Assembly: GCA_021324655.1 (NCBI GenBank)
Contig: JAJPIP010000079.1
Location: 1-40,991, forward strand
Reading direction: 5' to 3'
Length of the DNA: 40,991 bases
Source: Pseudomonadota bacterium
GTDB lineage: Bacteria > Chloroflexota > UBA5177
In this document: in pieces, positions 8,803 to 17,111 of the stretch
Layout of the letters: every line of letters begins with the position of its first letter
How positions within the stretch are numbered: the stretch's first letter is position 1
Notes under the pieces: model-generated
Databases searched by the model: none
What the model was told of the DNA's origin: nothing
Seen by the model: the letters and a program-made list of their open reading frames with translations, nothing else
Program-made: the position numbers and the translations under genes

Positions 8803-8878
8803 CCTCTCGCCTCCGCTGCTGTTGCCCCTGTTCGCACAAGAACGGCGCCACCGGCCTCTCTCCCACGAGATCGAACGG

Positions 8879-9367
8879 CTACCGGCGGCCCGTGATCACT
8901 CCTAACACACCACCGTACACAACGTGCGCCACGACCATGGTGGACGCGCGCGAGGGATCATCCTTCTGGACCGGAGGATAGAGGTTCATTGCGGGCATGA
9001 GCTTGAGATAGCTGACCGCCCAGAGCCCGAGCCCGAACAGCGCCCCGGCGAGGGCGCCCGGCAACGGCAGCAACGGACGCATCAGGCCATAGAGCCCCCC
9101 GCAGGCGGCGCCATATCCGAAGTGGCTGACGATCCAGCTCGCCGTGAACTCCTCGGGCGTCTGCGATGCCGGATCGATGCCGACCTGCTGCTCAGCTCGC
9201 TGCGTGATCTCCTTGGGAGGCAGCCGTCCCAGCCATCCGGCGCGTCGGGCGCCGAAGATGACGCCTGTCATGACGAGTGTGGCCACGAGGCCGGCGATAG
9301 CTCCTTTGAAGATTCTGCCCACGAGGCGGTAGTGCAGCAAGAGTTGTTCCGAACGCTCTGTCGGCAT
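8879..9367 (-). CDS. DUF1440/YagU-like membrane protein
   Basis: 162 aa integral membrane protein with about four hydrophobic segments. These start at FKGAIAGLVATLVMTGVIF (about residues 20-38) and later include ALFGLGLWAVSYL and VVYGGVLGVITG. The pattern, a Gly-rich first helix, a loop with E-x-x-x-x-W, a helix opening HFGYGAACGGLYGL and a final Gly-rich helix, matches the YagU/DUF1440 group. In E. coli that group is linked to acid resistance but is not biochemically defined. It lies 26 bp downstream of the glutaredoxin-like gene, so it is probably cotranscribed. Confidence 0.75.
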   Translation of the reverse strand: MPTERSEQLLLHYRLVGRIFKGAIAGLVATLVMTGVIFGARRAGWLGRLPPKEITQRAEQQVGIDPASQTPEEFTASWIVSHFGYGAACGGLYGLMRPLLPLPGALAGALFGLGLWAVSYLKLMPAMNLYPPVQKDDPSRASTMVVAHVVYGGVLGVITGRR

Positions 9368-9393
9368 GCGCAGAGATACCGATGTGCGGGGCT

Positions 9394-9681
9394 TCAGGCG
9401 GACGGTTCCGGGGGACGCGACGAAACGGCTCTCTCCAGGAGGTCGCGCACATCCTGCTCGCGGATGGGTGCCGAGATCTCCTCGGCGCCGGCCCTGATCA
9501 CCGGGATCACGATGTCGTACCGCCGCACCAGATCGGGGTCACCGCTGATGTCGACGTCGGTTATGTGCAGGTTGTAGCGGCGCCGGAGGCGTCGCAGCAG
9601 ACGGCCGGCGTCCTCACAGAGGTGGCAGCCGGGCCGGCCGTAGAGCGTGACGTCGATGGCGGGACGGCGGCGCAAAAACAT
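9394..9681 (-). CDS. Glutaredoxin-like (DUF836) thiol oxidoreductase
   Basis: 95 aa thioredoxin-fold protein. Strand DVTLYGRPGCHLCEDA places the C-x-x-C active site (CHLC, about residues 19-22) at the start of the first helix. The IPVI segment (about 60-63) is the cis-Pro position that completes the glutathione/thiol site. It probably reduces disulfides or acts as a redox relay in the cytoplasm. It is the first gene of a minus-strand run toward the DUF1440-like, PRC-barrel and CxxC genes, and divergent from the SDR gene. Confidence 0.85.
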   Translation of the reverse strand: MFLRRRPAIDVTLYGRPGCHLCEDAGRLLRRLRRRYNLHITDVDISGDPDLVRRYDIVIPVIRAGAEEISAPIREQDVRDLLERAVSSRPPEPSA

Positions 9682-9740
9682 GATCCTACAATGGTACAGG
9701 CGGAGTTGACGAAACCGGGGGCATGGAAAAGGAGGCGGAC

Positions 9741-10511
9741 GTGCGTCTGCAGGGGAAATCCGCGATTGTCACGGGAGCCGCGACCGGGATCGGCCGCGCG
9801 ATTGTCGAGCGATTCGCGCGCGAGGGCGCATCGGTCACTCTGGATTACGTGTCCGGGCAGGAGGCCGACGCCCAGGCCGTCGTGAAAGCCGTGACCGACG
9901 CGGGCGGCAAGGCACAGGCGCAGGTCGCGGACATCACCAATCCGGCGGACGTGCAGCGACTCATCGAGCAGGCGGTGTCGGCGCACGGCGGGCTCGACAT
10001 CCTCGTCAACAACGCGGGCATCGAGAAGAAGGTGCCGTTTCTCGAGGTCTCCCTTGATCTGTGGCAGAAAGTCCTGGCCGTCGATCTGACCGGCCCGTTT
10101 CTCTGTGCGCAGGCGGCGGCGCAGCAGATGGTGCGGCAGGGCCGCGGCGGGCGTATCATCAACATCTCCTCCGTCCACGAGGATCTCCCCATGCCGACGA
10201 ACGCGCCCTACTGCGCCGCCAAGGGTGGACTGCGCATGCTGATGCGGACGATGTGCCTGGAGCTGGCGCCCCACAACATTACGTGCAACGACATCGGGCC
10301 CGGCGCCATCGACACGCCGATGGATGCTCCTCTCAAGGCTGATCCGGCGGCGATGGACAAGCTCCTCAGCGTCATTCCCCTGCATCGCATGGGCAAGCCG
10401 GAGGATGTGGCAGGTCTGGCGGTCTACCTGGCATCGGACGAGGCGGCCTACGTGACCGGCAGCTCGTACTTCATCGACGGCGGTATGCTACGCTACGCGA
10501 CGAGTCTGTAG
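9741..10511 (+). CDS. SDR-family oxidoreductase (glucose 1-dehydrogenase-like)
   Basis: 256 aa classical short-chain dehydrogenase, cytoplasmic, NAD(P)-dependent oxidation or reduction of a carbonyl/hydroxyl group. Seen: cofactor loop TGAATGIG (about residues 11-18), NNAG at about 89-92, catalytic Ser in INISSVHE, Y-x-x-x-K as YCAAK, and the GPGAIDTPM segment after the active site. The C-terminus has the usual YVTGSSYFIDGGM. The best start is GTG 9741, since AAAAGGAGG ends 5 bp before it. The in-frame ATG at 9723 lies upstream of that RBS. The sequence style is closest to glucose 1-dehydrogenases, but substrate cannot be fixed. The following unknown gene starts 15 bp later. Confidence 0.93.
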   Translation: MRLQGKSAIVTGAATGIGRAIVERFAREGASVTLDYVSGQEADAQAVVKAVTDAGGKAQAQVADITNPADVQRLIEQAVSAHGGLDILVNNAGIEKKVPFLEVSLDLWQKVLAVDLTGPFLCAQAAAQQMVRQGRGGRIINISSVHEDLPMPTNAPYCAAKGGLRMLMRTMCLELAPHNITCNDIGPGAIDTPMDAPLKADPAAMDKLLSVIPLHRMGKPEDVAGLAVYLASDEAAYVTGSSYFIDGGMLRYATSL

Positions 10512-10526
10512 ATCTCGGAGGACGCG

Positions 10527-11063
10527 TTGAAGACACGCACCGGTCCCACGCCGATTCGCCGCACCGGTCCCGCGAGGCGAGCCCCGTATCAATCTCTGCT
10601 GCGCGCCCTGGGCACGTATCTCGATGCGTTCGGCGCCACGTCGATCTGCCTGATCGAGCTGCCCGACGGATTCGCGGTGCGCTACCAACCGCCGGGAGAC
10701 ACGCTGGGTATCGAGGCGCGCCACTTCAGCTTCGACGTCCTCCACGCGCGCGACCGTCTGATGCGGCGGAACCGGGGCGAGACGGACGCCGAGGAGACGA
10801 GCAACGGGTACGCCGCGCTCCTGCGCGCGCTGGGGCGCGACCTGGATGTCGCCGAGGCGCACACGCTCACCATCGACGAGGTCGAGGATCTCCTGGTCGT
10901 CTCCTATGTGGCGATCGCCACGCCGTCCGCGTCTCCCTCCCAGAAACGTCTGCTGCTCGTCGGCCCCGATGAGCGAGCGCGCATGCTGCAACGAGCCCGA
11001 GGGAACCGGCGCTCTCCCACCGCCGTGCGCCAGGTGGAGGATGAGATCAGACTGATCGGGTAG
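10527..11063 (+). CDS. Unknown duplicated-repeat protein (paralog of 38398-38883)
   Basis: 178 aa, no family recognised. The TTG start has GGAGGA 4-5 bp upstream, and the gene follows the SDR gene by 15 bp. The protein contains two copies of a motif of about 35 residues. Copy 1 is at about 21-54 (YQSLLRALGTYLD, then IELPDGFAVRY) and copy 2 at about 95-128 (YAALLRALGRDLD, then IDEVEDLLVVSY). A C-terminal segment (QKRLLLVGPDERARML) follows. The same plan, including the C-terminal QKR segment, recurs in the protein encoded at 38398-38883, so this is a real paralogous family. Each unit reads helix-loop-strand-turn-strand. Soluble, no signal peptide, basic N-terminus. Function unknown. Confidence 0.8.
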   Translation: MKTRTGPTPIRRTGPARRAPYQSLLRALGTYLDAFGATSICLIELPDGFAVRYQPPGDTLGIEARHFSFDVLHARDRLMRRNRGETDAEETSNGYAALLRALGRDLDVAEAHTLTIDEVEDLLVVSYVAIATPSASPSQKRLLLVGPDERARMLQRARGNRRSPTAVRQVEDEIRLIG

Positions 11064-11066
11064 CTG

Positions 11067-11408
11067 TCAGCCGCTCATGAAGTGGCGGCGGTTCTCGGCC
11101 TGGTCGGTGGCGCGCGTCTGGTGGGCGATGTCCTGGTCCAGACTCTGAAGGAGTGTCAGAGCGCGGTCCAGATGGAATCGAGCCTGCGCATCGTCTCGCC
11201 GGTCCAGGCAGAGCACGGCGAGATCAAGGTTCTCGGCCGCCCGGGCCGCCCGCCGCGAGAGCGGAACGTCATTCCGCACTTCGCGCGACACGTGTGCCTC
11301 CTGATCCTGCAGGAGCGACAGGACGCGGCGAAGCTCCGCGCCGCCCTCCAGCTCTCGCCGCGCCGCGGCGAGATAATCCTGTTCCGTCATGGCATTGAAC
11401 GGGAGCAA
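11067..11408 (-). CDS. Hypothetical helical protein
   Basis: 113 aa, unrecognised, predicted mostly helical. The middle (AENLDLAVLCLDRRDDAQARFHL region, about 58-80) looks like one or two helical hairpins of TPR-like character. It ends with a polar tail. The start is unclear: TTG at 11408 or ATG at 11390 (MTEQDYLAAARRELEGG), neither with a good RBS. It ends 3 bp from the duplicated-repeat gene (convergent) and starts within about 25 bp of the divergent DUF1622 gene. Confidence 0.6.
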   Translation of the reverse strand: MLPFNAMTEQDYLAAARRELEGGAELRRVLSLLQDQEAHVSREVRNDVPLSRRAARAAENLDLAVLCLDRRDDAQARFHLDRALTLLQSLDQDIAHQTRATDQAENRRHFMSG

Positions 11409-11413
11409 GGTAC

Positions 11414-11860
11414 GTGCCGCGGATCCGTCGCATTGGCATACAAACTGCCCTCTCGTCGGCGATGCACCTGCTGTTGGTCGCCAACACGCTGAGCGGCCTG
11501 CCCATCGACCGGTATCTCACGGTCATCCTCGAGTTCGCTGTCTTCGTCGCCGATCTGGCCGGCGGCATCGTGGTGCTTGTCGCCGCCGTCCGGGGTCTCC
11601 TGACCTATCTTCTCGACCTTCTGAAGCTGCGAGGAGGAGAGATTCCCAAGGAAGGCATCCGGCTGTCGCTGGGCCGCTCCTTCGCGCTCGCCCTCGAATT
11701 TCAAGTCGGTGCCGATATCATCTCGACCGCCCTCCACCCGCAAGAACGCGAGCTGCTGGTGCTGGGCGGCGTCATCCTCTTGCGGACCCTCCTCAACTTC
11801 TTCCTCGAGCGAGAACTGAGGCAGGCGGAAAAGCGGAGGCTCGCCGCCAATCAGGCGTGA
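11414..11860 (+). CDS. DUF1622 membrane protein
   Basis: 148 aa, about three membrane helices: LTVILEFAVFVADLAGGIVVLVAAV (about 35-59), FALALEFQVGADIIST (about 90-105) and LLVLGGVILLRTLLNFFLERE (about 113-133). A conserved charged loop LRGGEIPKEGIRLSLGRS lies between the first two. This arrangement is the DUF1622 family, an uncharacterised bacterial inner-membrane family. The start is GTG at 11414 with AAGG just upstream. It is divergent from the 11067-11408 gene and converges on the CRTAC1/UnbV-type fusion gene. Confidence 0.85.
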   Translation: MPRIRRIGIQTALSSAMHLLLVANTLSGLPIDRYLTVILEFAVFVADLAGGIVVLVAAVRGLLTYLLDLLKLRGGEIPKEGIRLSLGRSFALALEFQVGADIISTALHPQERELLVLGGVILLRTLLNFFLERELRQAEKRRLAANQA

Positions 11861-11886
11861 CGCGGTCGGTCACGCCGGCCGAATTG

Positions 11887-14799
11887 TTACGTCCACCTCG
11901 ATGGGCCAGGCTCTCGAAGACGGTGGACGCGATCGACCTGGAGCCCGCGTAGGGCCTGCCGCGCGCCGCTCGGCCAGCGGATCTCAACGGAGGACACGCC
12001 GGCGGCCTTGCCGAGACCGAAGTGCAGCGCGCGGTCGTTGCAGGAGCCGAGACCCTGACCGATCTGGACCTCCTGGGTCTGCGGGGGAAGTCCGTCGCAA
12101 CGCAGGGTGACGCGAGCGCCGACGGCGTCGCGATTACTCCGCGTTCCTTCCAGCTGCAGCCTCACCCAGTGATGGCCGGCATCCGGCCCCACGCTCCTGT
12201 AGAGCAGCGGCGGCTGACCGTAGTTGGCGACAAAGAGGTCGAGACGGCCGTCGCCATCGTAATCGCCGACGGCCACGCTTCGTCCCTGTCCAGGGTCATT
12301 GGCGCCGGAGGGGGCCGACACGTCGATGAAGCCGCCGTGGCCGTTATTGAGATACACGAGGTTCGGTTGCGGCACGTTCTCGAAATCCATGGCGCCGGCC
12401 ACGATGTAGAGGTCTTGCCAGCCGTCATTGTTGAGATCGGCGAAGGTGGTCCCCCAGGTCATGGATGGGTCCAGGGCGTTGTCGACGACGACATTGCGGT
12501 GGGTAACCCCCGCGGCTTCCGCTCGATCGGTGAAGCCCGTGCCGTGCCGGTTCGTGTAGAGCATATTGGGGCCGATATTCGACACCGCCAGATCCAGCCA
12601 CCCGTTCCCGAGGTAGTCGCCGCTGGCAACGCCCATCGGATTGGCCTGTGTCGCCACGCCCAGCTCGGTCTGCACCGGCGTGAAGCGCCATCCGTCGGGC
12701 CCCGGCCCATCGTTCCGCCAGAGCGTGTTGGGCCGGACGATCTCCCCGAAGTCGTAGCACACATAGAGGTCGGGACGCCCGTCGTTGTTGTAGTCGAACC
12801 AGACCGCAGAGAAGCCCAGGCCGCGTGTCTCATCAAACCCCAGCAGATGGGTCACGTCGGTGAAGGTGCCGTCGCCGTTGTTGTGGTAAAGACGGTTCGT
12901 GGGCCGCGGCACGTGGCTGACCGTGCGGAGATTCTCCAGCGGCGTGGTGTTCGGGGTGAAGGCGATGGGGCTCACCGTGTAGTTGGCGACGAAGACATCG
13001 AGATAGCCGTCACCGTCGTAGTCCGCCCAGACGGTCGACATGGTCCTGCCCGGGTCGCCCAATCCGGAGTCATCGGTCACGTCGGTGAACGTGCCGTCGC
13101 CATTGTTGTGATAGAGACGATTGGGGCCGTAGGCCACGCCGACGTACAGATCGAGCCGGCCGTCGTTGTCGTAGTCGACGAACGTCGCCGAGGTCGCCCG
13201 GCCGGGGTTGGCAACTCCCGCGTCATGAGCGACATCCGTAAAGGTCCCGTCGCCGTTATTGCGATACAGATGGGAGGGCGCCATGTGATCGGTCACGTAG
13301 AGGTCGAGCCGGCCGTCGCCGTCGTAATCTCCCCAGGCCACCCCCGTCCCGATGGCCGGACTGCGTTCGCTCGGATCTCCGTGGTGGGAGGCGGCGATGC
13401 CGGCCGCGGCGACCACGTTGGTGAAATGGGGCACGTTGCGCCCACCGGCGAAGGCGGCGTCGGCAGGCAGGGCGAGGAGGGCGGGGTCAACCTGGCCCAG
13501 CCGACGCACTGACGCGCCGAGGAACAGCGCCCCGGCAGCGGCGGCGCCGGCGCGGAGAAACGATCGCCGCGTCAGCAACGCGCCGGGACGACTCGGCGAC
13601 ACACGTCGCCGGCCGAGGAGTGAGATGACGGCCCACACCTCGTTGGCAATAAGGAGCGCCACCACGAAGGGGAGGCCGATCCCGTCGGACCGGAGAGCCA
13701 GTCCCAGGACCGCCACGGCGGCGCCGAACGCACCCTGCCGCGCGGCGCCATGCGGCGAGGTGGCCGGATCCGGGAGGACAAAGCCGCCAAAGAAGACGAT
13801 CGCCGTCGGGAGCAGCTGCGGCAACGTGAGCAGCACGCTCTGCGGCTGATGAGGGGACTGCAGCACAACCCAACCGGCCAGCACGAGGCCGAAACCGGCC
13901 GCTTCCGGGGCCAGACCCCGGCGGGCCGCCAGGAAGAGCCCGAGGTTGGCGAGGATCAGCAGAAGGAGAACGGAGTTGCCCCACTGCGCATCCGACGTAT
14001 AGGTGCCGGGGACCAGCAGAACGAAGAGAACGAGCGTGGCCGCGGCGGGGTTGAGCAGCGCCTGGCCGGCGACGCGCGGGCCGGAAGCCAGGAGAACAGC
14101 GCACGCTCCGGCCGCCAGGAATACGAGCGGATCAGGGTTGCGCAGGAGGAGGGGAACGAGCAGCCCCAGGATGACGGCGGTCCCCCAGCCCGCGGATCCG
14201 GCCCAGTCCAGCCGGCGGCCGACGAGCGCCGCAAGCATGGCGCCGGCCAGCGAGACGGCGATGTCGGCCGGCGTGGCGGTGACGGGGAGAGCGAGGAGCG
14301 CGAGGGCGGCCACCAGCAGCAGCGCCACGATCATCAGAGCGTCGCCGGAGGGAGCAGCCAGCAGATCGCGCACCCGGGCCACCAGTCCACGTCCCAGTCC
14401 CGTCGTGACGCTGGAGCGTCCGATCTCGCCGCCGTGCTCGGCCCACATCGGATCGAGCGTGGGCAGGATGGTGTGAACGGTCAGGTACCCGGCAATCCAG
14501 GATGCCGCGTAGAACGCGATGATGCTGCCCAGCGGAAGCGTCCCGGCCAGCCAGCGCACCACGGCGAGGATGATGAAGAACTCGGCGAGACCGAGCAGAT
14601 AGGTCAGCCAGCGGGGCTGGTAGGTGATCAGGTGGGGGTAGAGCAGGATGTCGAGATCCAGCGCGACCAGCGTCATGGTGACCAGCATCGTCAGGTACCG
14701 CTGGTCGCCGGTGATCCAGGTAAGGGCGATGGCCAGGAGCAGGGCCGGCAGCAACGCCGCCAGCCGCGTCTGGACGCGCCCCGCCGGCGAGAAGCACAT
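11887..14799 (-). CDS. UnbU-UnbV-like fusion: NqrB/RnfD-like membrane domain + Tat motif + FG-GAP/ASPIC-UnbV (CRTAC1) domain
   Basis: 970 aa. Residues 1 to about 395 are a polytopic membrane domain. Its second half has the NqrB/RnfD-type landmarks LLNPAAATLVLF and FVLPDPATSPHGAARQG, the D-P-x-T-S-P element of that family. At about residue 410 a twin-arginine-type signal appears internally (TRRSFLRAGAAAAGALFLG), ending near ALPADAAFA. Then come seven Ca2+-loop FG-GAP repeats of the form DYDGDGRLDLYV (the fourth reads DYNNDGRPD, the fifth DYLGNGWLD, the sixth DLNNDGWQD). A C-terminal ASPIC/UnbV domain (VGARVTLRCDG, IGQGLGSCND, VEIRWPSG) closes the protein. The start is ATG 14799, in TGATG overlap with the preceding flavoprotein stop. 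The longer open frame up to 15015 is antisense-free read-through of that flavoprotein and is rejected. In enediyne clusters UnbU and UnbV are separate genes; here they appear as one. Function unknown: possibly membrane electron transfer feeding an exported beta-propeller. Confidence 0.88.
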   Translation of the reverse strand: MCFSPAGRVQTRLAALLPALLLAIALTWITGDQRYLTMLVTMTLVALDLDILLYPHLITYQPRWLTYLLGLAEFFIILAVVRWLAGTLPLGSIIAFYAASWIAGYLTVHTILPTLDPMWAEHGGEIGRSSVTTGLGRGLVARVRDLLAAPSGDALMIVALLLVAALALLALPVTATPADIAVSLAGAMLAALVGRRLDWAGSAGWGTAVILGLLVPLLLRNPDPLVFLAAGACAVLLASGPRVAGQALLNPAAATLVLFVLLVPGTYTSDAQWGNSVLLLLILANLGLFLAARRGLAPEAAGFGLVLAGWVVLQSPHQPQSVLLTLPQLLPTAIVFFGGFVLPDPATSPHGAARQGAFGAAVAVLGLALRSDGIGLPFVVALLIANEVWAVISLLGRRRVSPSRPGALLTRRSFLRAGAAAAGALFLGASVRRLGQVDPALLALPADAAFAGGRNVPHFTNVVAAAGIAASHHGDPSERSPAIGTGVAWGDYDGDGRLDLYVTDHMAPSHLYRNNGDGTFTDVAHDAGVANPGRATSATFVDYDNDGRLDLYVGVAYGPNRLYHNNGDGTFTDVTDDSGLGDPGRTMSTVWADYDGDGYLDVFVANYTVSPIAFTPNTTPLENLRTVSHVPRPTNRLYHNNGDGTFTDVTHLLGFDETRGLGFSAVWFDYNNDGRPDLYVCYDFGEIVRPNTLWRNDGPGPDGWRFTPVQTELGVATQANPMGVASGDYLGNGWLDLAVSNIGPNMLYTNRHGTGFTDRAEAAGVTHRNVVVDNALDPSMTWGTTFADLNNDGWQDLYIVAGAMDFENVPQPNLVYLNNGHGGFIDVSAPSGANDPGQGRSVAVGDYDGDGRLDLFVANYGQPPLLYRSVGPDAGHHWVRLQLEGTRSNRDAVGARVTLRCDGLPPQTQEVQIGQGLGSCNDRALHFGLGKAAGVSSVEIRWPSGARQALRGLQVDRVHRLREPGPSRWT

Positions 14800-16076
14800 C
14801 AGGTGGACTCCGGCGAGGGAAGACCGGCTCGCACCATGCCGATCCACCCGCGCAGCTGCGGACCAAAGGCGCGTTGCCCCGTCGCATGCTCGGTAAAGCG
14901 GCGGCCCGCGTACTTCACCGCGGCAAAGGAATCCGCCGCGGGAAAGGCCCAGCGCGAGAGTGGACCGGTCACCGCGACCACCGAGTCGGGACGGGACAGG
15001 CGTGGAACGACACAATCATCCGCCAGAATGAGATGATCGCCGTACGTCGCCAGCCCGTAGGTGTCGACGAGGTCGCGCGTTATTCCGTGCTCCCGCCAAC
15101 CGTACCGGAAGCCGGTGGCAGCGATCACGCTCTCCGCCGCGAGCGTCTCCTCGCCGGCTTCACCCTGGATGTGGACGTCGATATGCGGCCCGTGCGCGGC
15201 GATAGCGAGCACGTCGCCGACCCGGTGGGAGAGCCGTCCTTCCCGCTCGGCCCGGCTCAGGACGCGGCTCCACTCGCGCGGGCGGGGCGAGCTTCCCCGC
15301 CCCAGATTGGCCAGAACCCGCGCCCTCTCGGTTGCCGGCAAGCGATGGTAGCGATCCAGCCAGCCCCCGCCGAAGGCGCAGCGCGGGGCAGACAGCGCCT
15401 GCCGCGTCAAGACGGGCCGGCGCCGGACCGCGACCACCTCCGCTCCGGCGCGAAGCGCGTTGACCCATTCCCCCGTCGCGGCCATCCCGCTGCCGATCAC
15501 CACGGTCTTTCCGGGGCGATAGTCCTTTGGCTGATATGCGTGCGTCAGGCGTCCGGCTAGCTCAGGGAGCGCCTCGGGATCAACAGCGGGCCAGCGCAGC
15601 GGGCCATGTCCCAGAGCGAGGAGGACATGGCGAGCGCTCACTGTGCCGTCGGTTGTCTCGAGAGTCAGGTGCGGAGATGGATGCATCTCGCGCCGCACCG
15701 CTGTCACGCGGCAGTAACGGCGCGACGCGTCCAGGTCGTAGTACGATGCCAGGCCGCGCCCGTGGCTGACGACATCGCGGAGAGTGGGGTGGTAGCGGTT
15801 GAAGACGGACCGAAGCAGGGGCAGCGGGGAGCGTTCCCGAATCGAGTCGAGCAGAGCGAATCCCGGAAAGTCGGTGGCAAAGAAGTGGCCCTCGCTCTCC
15901 GACCGCATCGCTCGCTGCGCAATCGCGGCCGAACAGGCCGCCCACGCATCCAGCACGTCACGGCGATCGTCGAGCACCACGATCTGGTGGGCGGGCACGC
16001 CGTGATAGCGCAGGATGAGGTACGCAATCAGCCCGGCAGGACCGGCGCCCACGATGGCCGTCTGCCGTATCGTCAC
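14799..16076 (-). CDS. FAD/NAD(P)-binding oxidoreductase (flavin monooxygenase-like)
   Basis: 425 aa two-dinucleotide-fold flavoprotein. The N-terminal FAD loop is GAGPAG (10-15). A second nucleotide loop GSGMAATGEW (about residue 197) precedes a basic VRRRP that could hold the NADPH phosphate. An ATGF motif (about residue 332) is typical of FMO/N-hydroxylating monooxygenases and related pyridine-nucleotide flavoproteins. It would be cytoplasmic, oxidising NAD(P)H and acting on an unknown acceptor. The start is GTG. It lies 34 bp downstream of the DppC-type permease and shares one base with the start of the UnbU-UnbV-like fusion, so joint expression is likely. An electron-donor role for that fusion is inference. 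Confidence 0.85.
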   Translation of the reverse strand: MTIRQTAIVGAGPAGLIAYLILRYHGVPAHQIVVLDDRRDVLDAWAACSAAIAQRAMRSESEGHFFATDFPGFALLDSIRERSPLPLLRSVFNRYHPTLRDVVSHGRGLASYYDLDASRRYCRVTAVRREMHPSPHLTLETTDGTVSARHVLLALGHGPLRWPAVDPEALPELAGRLTHAYQPKDYRPGKTVVIGSGMAATGEWVNALRAGAEVVAVRRRPVLTRQALSAPRCAFGGGWLDRYHRLPATERARVLANLGRGSSPRPREWSRVLSRAEREGRLSHRVGDVLAIAAHGPHIDVHIQGEAGEETLAAESVIAATGFRYGWREHGITRDLVDTYGLATYGDHLILADDCVVPRLSRPDSVVAVTGPLSRWAFPAADSFAAVKYAGRRFTEHATGQRAFGPQLRGWIGMVRAGLPSPEST

Positions 16077-16110
16077 GCCGCGTCCGTTCTAGTGCAGAGG
16101 CCGCGGGCCC

Positions 16111-17103
16111 CTATCCCTTGGTGCGCGGGTCCACCGCGTCGCGAACGCCGTCGCCCAGGAACGTAAAGGTCAGGATCAGAATGGCGAGGACGATGGCCGG
16201 GGCCAGCACCTCCCAGTAATTCAGGTCCAGGACCGACGCCCCCTGCGACAACATGACGCCCAAATCCGGGTTTGGCGCCTGCACGCCCAGGCCCAGCAGA
16301 CTCAGCACCGCCTCGGTGCCGATGAAGCCAATGACGATGAAGCTGGCCTGCACCAGCACGAGGCCGTACGTATTCGGGAGAAGATGGCGAATCATGATGG
16401 CCCACGATCCCGTGCCGACCGTGCGTGCCGCCTCGATGAACTGCTGCTCCTTCATGCTGAGAACGAGCGAGCGAACGAAACGCATCAGGCCCGGCCAGCC
16501 GACGATGGCGAAGACGATCACCAGGAGCACCACGCGCCCGGCGCCGCCCATGCCCAGCGAGTTCGCCCAGCTTCCGTAGAAGGAGATGATGATAAGCGCC
16601 AGGATGAAAGAGGGAAACGCGAACATCAGGTCGGTAAAGCGGGCGAGAAGGGCATCGACAATGCCGCCGAAATACCCGGAGATGACGCCGAGCAGCATGC
16701 CGAGGATCGTGGTAATCGCCGCCCCGACAATGCCGACGACGAAGGTGACCCGCATGCCGTAGACGAGCCGGCTGTACGTATCGCGCCCCAGGCCGTCGGT
16801 CCCGAACCAGTGATGCCAGCTGGGAAACGCGTTGAGATCCGTGAAATCCGATGCCATCGGGTCGGACGTATGCATGAGCGGCGCAAAGATCGACATGACG
16901 ATCAGGATCAGAATGATGATCAAGGAGATCATCGCCGCCCAGTTGTGGCGAAAGCGCCGCCAGGCATCCCGCATCGGGGAGCTGATGGAACGCGGAGCCG
17001 CTTCCGCTTCCGTCGCCGCGACAAGGACAGCACCCCCAGCTTCATCCCGCTGGGCATCTCGGTTGTAACTCTGGCTGGGAAGTGGTTCGCTCGGCTGTGC
17101 CAT
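16111..17103 (-). CDS. Oligopeptide/dipeptide-type ABC transporter permease (DppC/OppC family)
   Basis: 330 aa inner-membrane permease. A hydrophilic N-terminus (about 1-55) and TM1 (MISLIIILILIVMSIFAPL) lead into the family loop HHWFGTDGLGRDTYSRLVYG. The binding-protein-dependent transport domain follows, with the EAA coupling loop EQQFIEAARTVGTGSWAIMI, and a C-terminal FTFLGDGVRDAVDPR tail. It would form a heterodimer with the DppB product 8 bp upstream and take substrates from the solute-binding protein at 18174-19862. No ATPase (DppD/F) is in the window. Substrate could be peptides, nickel or other small molecules. Confidence 0.94.
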   Translation of the reverse strand: MAQPSEPLPSQSYNRDAQRDEAGGAVLVAATEAEAAPRSISSPMRDAWRRFRHNWAAMISLIIILILIVMSIFAPLMHTSDPMASDFTDLNAFPSWHHWFGTDGLGRDTYSRLVYGMRVTFVVGIVGAAITTILGMLLGVISGYFGGIVDALLARFTDLMFAFPSFILALIIISFYGSWANSLGMGGAGRVVLLVIVFAIVGWPGLMRFVRSLVLSMKEQQFIEAARTVGTGSWAIMIRHLLPNTYGLVLVQASFIVIGFIGTEAVLSLLGLGVQAPNPDLGVMLSQGASVLDLNYWEVLAPAIVLAILILTFTFLGDGVRDAVDPRTKG

Positions 17104-17111
17104 GACGCCCC

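Noticed and set aside
12022-13512. 496-codon plus-strand open frame
   Set aside because: Antisense to the FG-GAP repeats of the 11887-14799 gene. It arises from their strongly periodic GC-rich codons, and has no RBS or recognisable domain.
14800-15015. N-terminal extension of the UnbU-UnbV-like protein
   Set aside because: It lies inside the flavoprotein gene in another frame. ATG 14799, overlapping that gene's stop, is a better start and begins just before the first membrane helix.
13750-15036. 428-codon plus-strand open frame
   Set aside because: Antisense to the membrane domain of the same gene. Very polar Gln/Arg/Gly composition typical of a shadow frame.
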